This document shows positions 31,762 through 36,040 of a stretch of 36,040 nt of DNA, in pieces. Below the pieces are notes generated by a model that ran no database searches, had not been told where the DNA came from, and saw only the letters and a list, made by a program, of their open reading frames with translations. Every line of letters starts with the position of its first letter. Positions within the stretch are counted from its first letter, which is position 1. The stretch comes from Thamnocephalis sphaerospora (Eukaryota > Zoopagomycota > Zoopagomycetes > Zoopagales > Sigmoideomycetaceae). Position numbers and translations under genes: made by a program. Where the stretch lies: the NCBI GenBank assembly GCA_003614735.1, contig KZ992521.1:1-36040 (forward strand), in the 5' to 3' direction.

Positions 31762-33262
31762 CTACTGTAACCCTTCCGCAATACCTGCCAACGCATCGTT
31801 ACGCCGCTCGCGCACGCGTTGCTACCAATGTGTGAATAAGCATAGGTATACATGCACGCTTGTCAAGGCACCTACCAGTAATGTCTGGGTCTCGTGCAGT
31901 TTAAGTCGCGCCAAGGTAAGGTCCTAGGTGTGCGTCGCATGTATAAGCCAGCGATATCTTTGCAGCATCGTCAGAGCAACTCACTGGCGGAAGGCCGTGG
32001 AAACCACGTAGTCGATGCTTTGCTTGCTGAAGCTTGGTTCTTGTGTCGCGTACCTGCTGTTCCAGATCGACAATATCCGCTATCCGTGTACGTTCATGCG
32101 CAACTTTGGTAGCTTCGTAGACTGTGTGGTGATGCGCAGCACGCGCTTCGTATTCATCCGCTTTTTGCGCCAACACGGTAGCATTGCGGCGCCATTCAGA
32201 TAGACGCTGCTCAGTCTCATTGCGTGCCGCATTCCGCGCTGTCAGTATACTAGAACGCAGCTGAAAGTGTTAGCACTTGCAGTAACGATATACGCCATCC
32301 TCAACTACGCACCTCTTCCATCGGGTCAGATCAGACACAGCCGCTCTACGCTGTTCTCGAAGGGCCGCCAAATCGGCCGCCAGTCGCTCGCGTCTATCTC
32401 TCAGATCAAATTCACGCTGAGAAAGCCCATATGCTGCCGCCATCATACTGCGCAATTTGTATGCAGCACCAGTATTGACCAGAAAGACGGTCAGCATGGT
32501 TGTAGGCAAGAAAACAGCATCAGCGACAAGCATCGGTTATATACCGACTTGTGTACCTACCCGCCCGGGGTCGCTGATCGAAGCGAAAGTCGATCGCAGA
32601 CGCGCGCTAAAACATCCAGACGTGCTGCCAGTGGTCGCGGCAACTGCGCAACATCCAGTCCGGCTGCTTGCAGCGTACGCCGCATCCGAGCCACTAGCAG
32701 ATATAAGTCAATGCCATGTTGCCGCATTGGTTTCGGAAACGTTTTGCTTACATTCAAGTAGCCGTTCTTCGTGATGCAGCGCTGCGTTACGCCCTTCGAC
32801 TTGGCGTGTCGCGTCACAAAGTGCATCCAGTCGCATTATACTCTGCAGTGCTCGTAGTACTGCCGGTGTGCGGGCCACAGCAGGTGGTTGCTCATCAAGC
32901 GTAGCATATACGCTGGTCAGCCAGCGGTCCACCTAGTCTCGCAAGTCAGTCGGAAATGCCGTCTGGACAATGCCAGTGCACGTAATGCCACGCATACAGA
33001 CCGCTTCCCAGGCCTGTTCGTCGGCGCCTACGACTGCTGCTGATGCACTTAGGTCGGCCAGGAACGAGTCGTCCAGCGAGGTGAATGTCAGGTCAGACGC
33101 TGCTAGCAGACGTGCGTCCAGCATGCTTGCGTCTGCCATGTCAGTCTCCATCAGCATAGCACCCATGTCTGGCGGCGCTATGCTGCCTGCAACCGCTGTT
33201 GCTGTCTGCTCAGCGCTTGGAGAACAATCTTCTTTGGCGCGGTCAGGCTGGGGCACGTTCAT
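31762..33262 (-). CDS. HAUS1-like augmin complex subunit (coiled coil)
   Basis: Seven exons: 33262-33032, 32932-32752, 32693-32561, 32447-32313, 32249-31985, 31923-31876 and 31821-31762; 1053 nt, 350 residues. Every join keeps frame and most introns have TGCTAAC or CTGAC branch sites. The N-terminal 77 residues are acidic and Ala/Asp-rich. Then WLTSVYATLDEQPP, like the WL...P opening of HAUS1, is followed by coiled-coil segments (ALREQRRAAVSDLTRWKR; NETEQRLSEWRRNATVLAQK; ADIVDLEQQVRDTRTKL). The last two exons give GLPPDLTLARLKLHETQTLL and a short Arg/Glu helix, closely like the C-terminus of HAUS1. Augmin recruits gamma-tubulin to existing microtubules for branching nucleation in spindles. 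The family call rests on motif memory, not a search. Tandem with CAND1, 199 nt away. Confidence 0.62.
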
Positions 33263-33724
33263 AGTCTAGACAAAAGGTGTCAGTGTGGGCCAACATTAAA
33301 GGAACACAGTCGAAAGAGTAAACAACGGCAGGAGACATTTATTCGCGCGTACGAAGACCTCATGAGAAGTGAAGCGCGATCGGAGAAAGACGTCGAAGAG
33401 AAGCGAGCGGGAACGAGAGTAAGTAGTAAGAGAAAAGAAAATGCATGCCATTGTGTCTACTTGGACATCGACATCCAGCGGCGCCTGCACGCGTAATGGC
33501 AGCACTGGGCACAAGACCATCGTGTCGCGTTGTCGCGCTCCATTAGCAAATGTAGACAGCGGAAATAGTTGAAGCGATAGTAGCCAGACAAGCGGGCGAG
33601 CGTCGCACGGATATGAACAACAAAGACGCGCACACCACTCGCCCTCTAGCGCCGCCGTCGTCGTCGTCGTTGTCGTCGTCGTCGTCGTTGTCCTCATCAT
33701 CATCATTACTGCAACAACGTTCCA
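33263..33724. other. Intergenic, coiled-coil gene 3' end / HAUS1-like promoter
   Basis: 462 nt between tandem minus-strand genes, carrying a GTC/GTT trinucleotide repeat at its right end. The short frames here are low-complexity products of that repeat. Confidence 0.5.
33651..33708. repeat. GTC/GTT/ATC trinucleotide repeat
   Basis: An imperfect trinucleotide array (GTCGTCGTC...GTTGTC... then CATCATCATCAT) just 17 nt beyond the stop codon of the coiled-coil gene, so probably within its 3' UTR. Confidence 0.85.
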
Positions 33725-36040
33725 TTACATGGTCATGTTCTCATGTAGTTGCGCCTGCAGCTGGTGAATCAGCTTGAGCATCTGGTCATTCTCGGCACGC
33801 AGCGTCGTGTTGTCGTTGCTGAGATTGACAATCTGCTCCTTCTGCACCAGAATCTGTGCATCCTTGGCCTCCACATCCAACCGCAGATCGGACAGATCGT
33901 GCGACGAGGAGCGGATACGATCCTCCATCAGCTCGTGCTGCTCAAACTCAAGCTCGGCGATGAGCTTGCGGTGCGTCTCCTGCATGGTGCGCAGTTCCTC
34001 CTCGTGCTGGTTGGCCAGCGTTTCCAGCTGGCTGTGAGCCAGGTCCATCTCGCGCTCACGCTCCTGGACATCGGCCTGGTAGCGCTGTTGCAGCTGACGG
34101 AGCTCCTCAGCGTGCTGTTCCGCCTGGCGCTGCAGAGCGCTTTCGTCAGCACCGGCCGCAGCCTCGGCCTCTACTTGTACGCGCTGCAGCTCGACCTGCG
34201 TGGCCTCCAAAAGAAGACGCATCTCCTTCATGTCAGCATCGTGGTTCTGGTTGAGGGTGTCCACCTGCGCTTGATACTTGGCGGTGATGGCGCTCAGGTT
34301 GTCGGCATTGGCCAGCTCGGTGCGCAGCTCCGCAACTTCGGCCGCATGCTTCTCAGCCTGCTCCTCCATACGGGCCATGATAGCCTGCAGCTGCTGCTCG
34401 GCATCGGCGCGGGCCGACTCGGCTTGAGAGGCCTGATCGTGCAGCGATGCTGCTGCTTCGCTGTCGCTGCTCCTGGAAGCGGTAGCCTTTTCCTCAGCAG
34501 CAGCCAGCTCAGCCGCGTGGCGCTCAGCCAGCGCCGTCAGTTCCTCGGCGTGTGCCGTGCGCAGCTGCTCCAGCTCAGCATACAGACCACTGGTGGCCTC
34601 TTCGACCTTGGCGACGGCGGCAGTGGCAACCTCCTGGCGGAAGGCCTCCTTTTCGGCGGCCATCTCCTCCAGCTCGGTGGCGTGAGTAATACGCAGCTCC
34701 TCCAGGGTAGTCTCGTGCAAAGTGCGCAACTCGACAATGCTGGCCTCGAGTTCTGTGCGCACGCCAGCGGCTGCCTCGCTGCGAACCGCCTCCAGCTGCT
34801 CCTCGGTGACCTGAGACGTCGCCAGCTTTTCCTGCTCTGCCTGCAGGTCAGCGCGGAGCTGAGCAATCTCCTCTTCAAGCTGGGCACGGGCCTGTGCGGC
34901 CTCCTCGTTGGCCGTCTGGAGAGCAGAGGCGTGTGATTCGGCTGCCTCAGCCACTCGAGCGTCGGCCGCCTCCTGCGCCTTCTTCAGTTGTTCGGTGCGC
35001 TCCGCCTGCAGATGCTCTAGCTCACTCTGCAGCGAGAGGAGCTGTTCAGCTGCCTCTTCGGTCGCAGCAGAGTCCTTGGCCACTGCGGCAGCCTCGGTGC
35101 GTACCGTCTCCAGCTCGTCGGCATGCGACTGCGAAAGGCGCTCGATAGCTGCCGTATGCTCAGCAGCCAGGGCATTGAGCTCCTCGGTGTGCTGTGCAGC
35201 AGCAGCCTCCAACTTCGATGTTAGCTCAGCCAGCGCATTATTGTCGTTGCTGGCCGCCGCCTCGATAGCCTCGCGTGCAGTTGCCAGCTCAGTCTCGTGC
35301 GAAACGCGCAGCTCCTCAAGCTGGCTAAGGTGCTGTTCTTCTAGCTGCTTCAGTGCCTCCTCACGCTCTGCCGTGGCGGCTTCCAGCTGAGCGCGCGTCT
35401 CCTTGGCTTCGGCGGCCACCTGGTCAATCTCAGCCTGGTTGGCATCGATGCGCTGGCGCAGCTCCTGCTCAATCTGCTCAATCTTGCTGGAGTACTGCTC
35501 CTGGATAGACTTGACTTCTTCAGCGCGTTCCTGCTCAATTTCCTTGAGCGCCTGCGCGTGCTCAGCCTGGAGCGCCTCAATTGCCTCGGCGATGCTGCCC
35601 TCTTGCGTGGCACGCAGCGTGTTGGCGTGCTGCTGCGCAAGCGAATCCAGTTCGGCGGTGTGGGCTTCGCGCAGCGCGGCAATCTCGGCGGCGTGCGCCT
35701 CGTTGGCGTGGGCCACAGCCTCGGCCACGGCAGCGGCAGCGGCATCACCACTGCCGGCAGCAGCGGCGGCGGCCGCAGCAGCGCGCACCTCTTCAATCTC
35801 CTCCTGGTGCGCACGCTTCAGCGTGGCCATCTCTTCAAAGTGTTCAGCCGCAAGACGCTCCGACTCGCTCGAGTGGGCACGCTCGGACGTCTCCAGCACC
35901 TGAGCATGAGCGGCTTCCAGTGCTTGTGTGCGCTCCTCCAGTTCGCGCTTGGACTCGTCCAGCTGCTGGCTGAGCGCGTCTAGCTGAGCACGCAGATCGG
36001 TGATCTCGTCCTCCTTGGCGGCTAGTCGAGCGCGGAGCTC
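33725..36040 (-). CDS. Long Ala/Glu-rich coiled-coil protein, C-terminal 771 residues
   Basis: The frame is open from the right window edge to the stop at 33725; the start lies outside. Nearly all of the visible chain is predicted coiled coil by eye: heptads with Leu at core positions and Glu/Gln/Lys outside, and a recurring HAEEL(x)-L(x)-H-style unit such as LEELRVSHETELATAREAIE and LRTAHAEELTALAERHAAEL. A poly-Ala stretch (AAAAAAAAAGSGDAAAAA) near 35740-35780 breaks the coil. The last 70 residues (VEAKDAQILVQKEQIVNLSNDNTTLRAENDQML) form a leucine-zipper-like coil before a short end HENMTM. No zinc knuckle, GRIP or other end domain is seen. It could be a tethering, cytoskeletal-linker or spindle-pole protein; the missing N-terminus would decide. 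Strong GC3 bias suggests high expression. Confidence 0.8.
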   Translation of the reverse strand, partial: ELRARLAAKEDEITDLRAQLDALSQQLDESKRELEERTQALEAAHAQVLETSERAHSSESERLAAEHFEEMATLKRAHQEEIEEVRAAAAAAAAAGSGDAAAAAVAEAVAHANEAHAAEIAALREAHTAELDSLAQQHANTLRATQEGSIAEAIEALQAEHAQALKEIEQERAEEVKSIQEQYSSKIEQIEQELRQRIDANQAEIDQVAAEAKETRAQLEAATAEREEALKQLEEQHLSQLEELRVSHETELATAREAIEAAASNDNNALAELTSKLEAAAAQHTEELNALAAEHTAAIERLSQSHADELETVRTEAAAVAKDSAATEEAAEQLLSLQSELEHLQAERTEQLKKAQEAADARVAEAAESHASALQTANEEAAQARAQLEEEIAQLRADLQAEQEKLATSQVTEEQLEAVRSEAAAGVRTELEASIVELRTLHETTLEELRITHATELEEMAAEKEAFRQEVATAAVAKVEEATSGLYAELEQLRTAHAEELTALAERHAAELAAAEEKATASRSSDSEAAASLHDQASQAESARADAEQQLQAIMARMEEQAEKHAAEVAELRTELANADNLSAITAKYQAQVDTLNQNHDADMKEMRLLLEATQVELQRVQVEAEAAAGADESALQRQAEQHAEELRQLQQRYQADVQEREREMDLAHSQLETLANQHEEELRTMQETHRKLIAELEFEQHELMEDRIRSSSHDLSDLRLDVEAKDAQILVQKEQIVNLSNDNTTLRAENDQMLKLIHQLQAQLHENMTM

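Noticed and set aside
33749-34936. 395-codon plus-strand open frame
   Set aside because: Antisense shadow of the coiled-coil gene (CTG/CAG-rich codons give Leu/Gln-rich antisense translation).

Overview
This window reads as nuclear DNA of a fungus. Protein genes are broken by short introns (about 54-150 nt) with GTAAG/GTAGGY/GTGCGT donors, TGCTAAC- or ACTAAC-type branch sites and YAG acceptors. The conserved genes are eukaryotic (Cdc48, Eaf6, Vps2, Tsr2, CAND1), there are two split-promoter tRNA genes, and Opy2-like cysteine modules point to fungi. Retention of CAND1 and a HAUS1/augmin-like gene argues against budding yeasts. An early-diverging filamentous lineage such as Kickxellomycotina is my guess from gene style, not a proof.

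Layout, left to right: (1) 1-4462, accessory: a truncated Opy2-like secreted protein (-), two paralogous DM9 (DUF3421) proteins (-) and a tRNA-Pro(AGG) between them. (2) 4980-10512: CDC48 (+) and a 14-TM DHA2-type MFS transporter (+). (3) 10685-13533: a secreted subtilase (-) with an intact catalytic triad but one frameshift and one in-frame stop. (4) 13785-17847: a compact housekeeping block, Eaf6 (+), Vps2/Did4 (-), Tsr2 (-) and an isochorismatase-family hydrolase (+) with a 10-nt microexon. (5) 17848-23785: tRNA-Glu(TTC), then two tandem secreted proteins, one made almost only of five Opy2-like modules, the other a long Pro/Thr/Ser-rich glycoprotein with two such modules. (6) 24359-25904: a DUF202/Vtc1-like membrane protein (+) and an unrecognised membrane protein (-). 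(7) 26316-36040, all on the minus strand: a 20-exon CAND1, a 7-exon HAUS1-like augmin subunit, and the C-terminal 771 residues of a long Ala/Glu-rich coiled-coil protein running off the right edge.

Gene models were built by hand from reading-frame continuity across candidate introns. Each keeps frame phase exactly (exon sums divisible by 3). The best candidates for something not well described are the family of secreted proteins built from a strictly spaced eight-cysteine module (three genes here) and the GT/CA repeats sitting on splice sites of several housekeeping genes.
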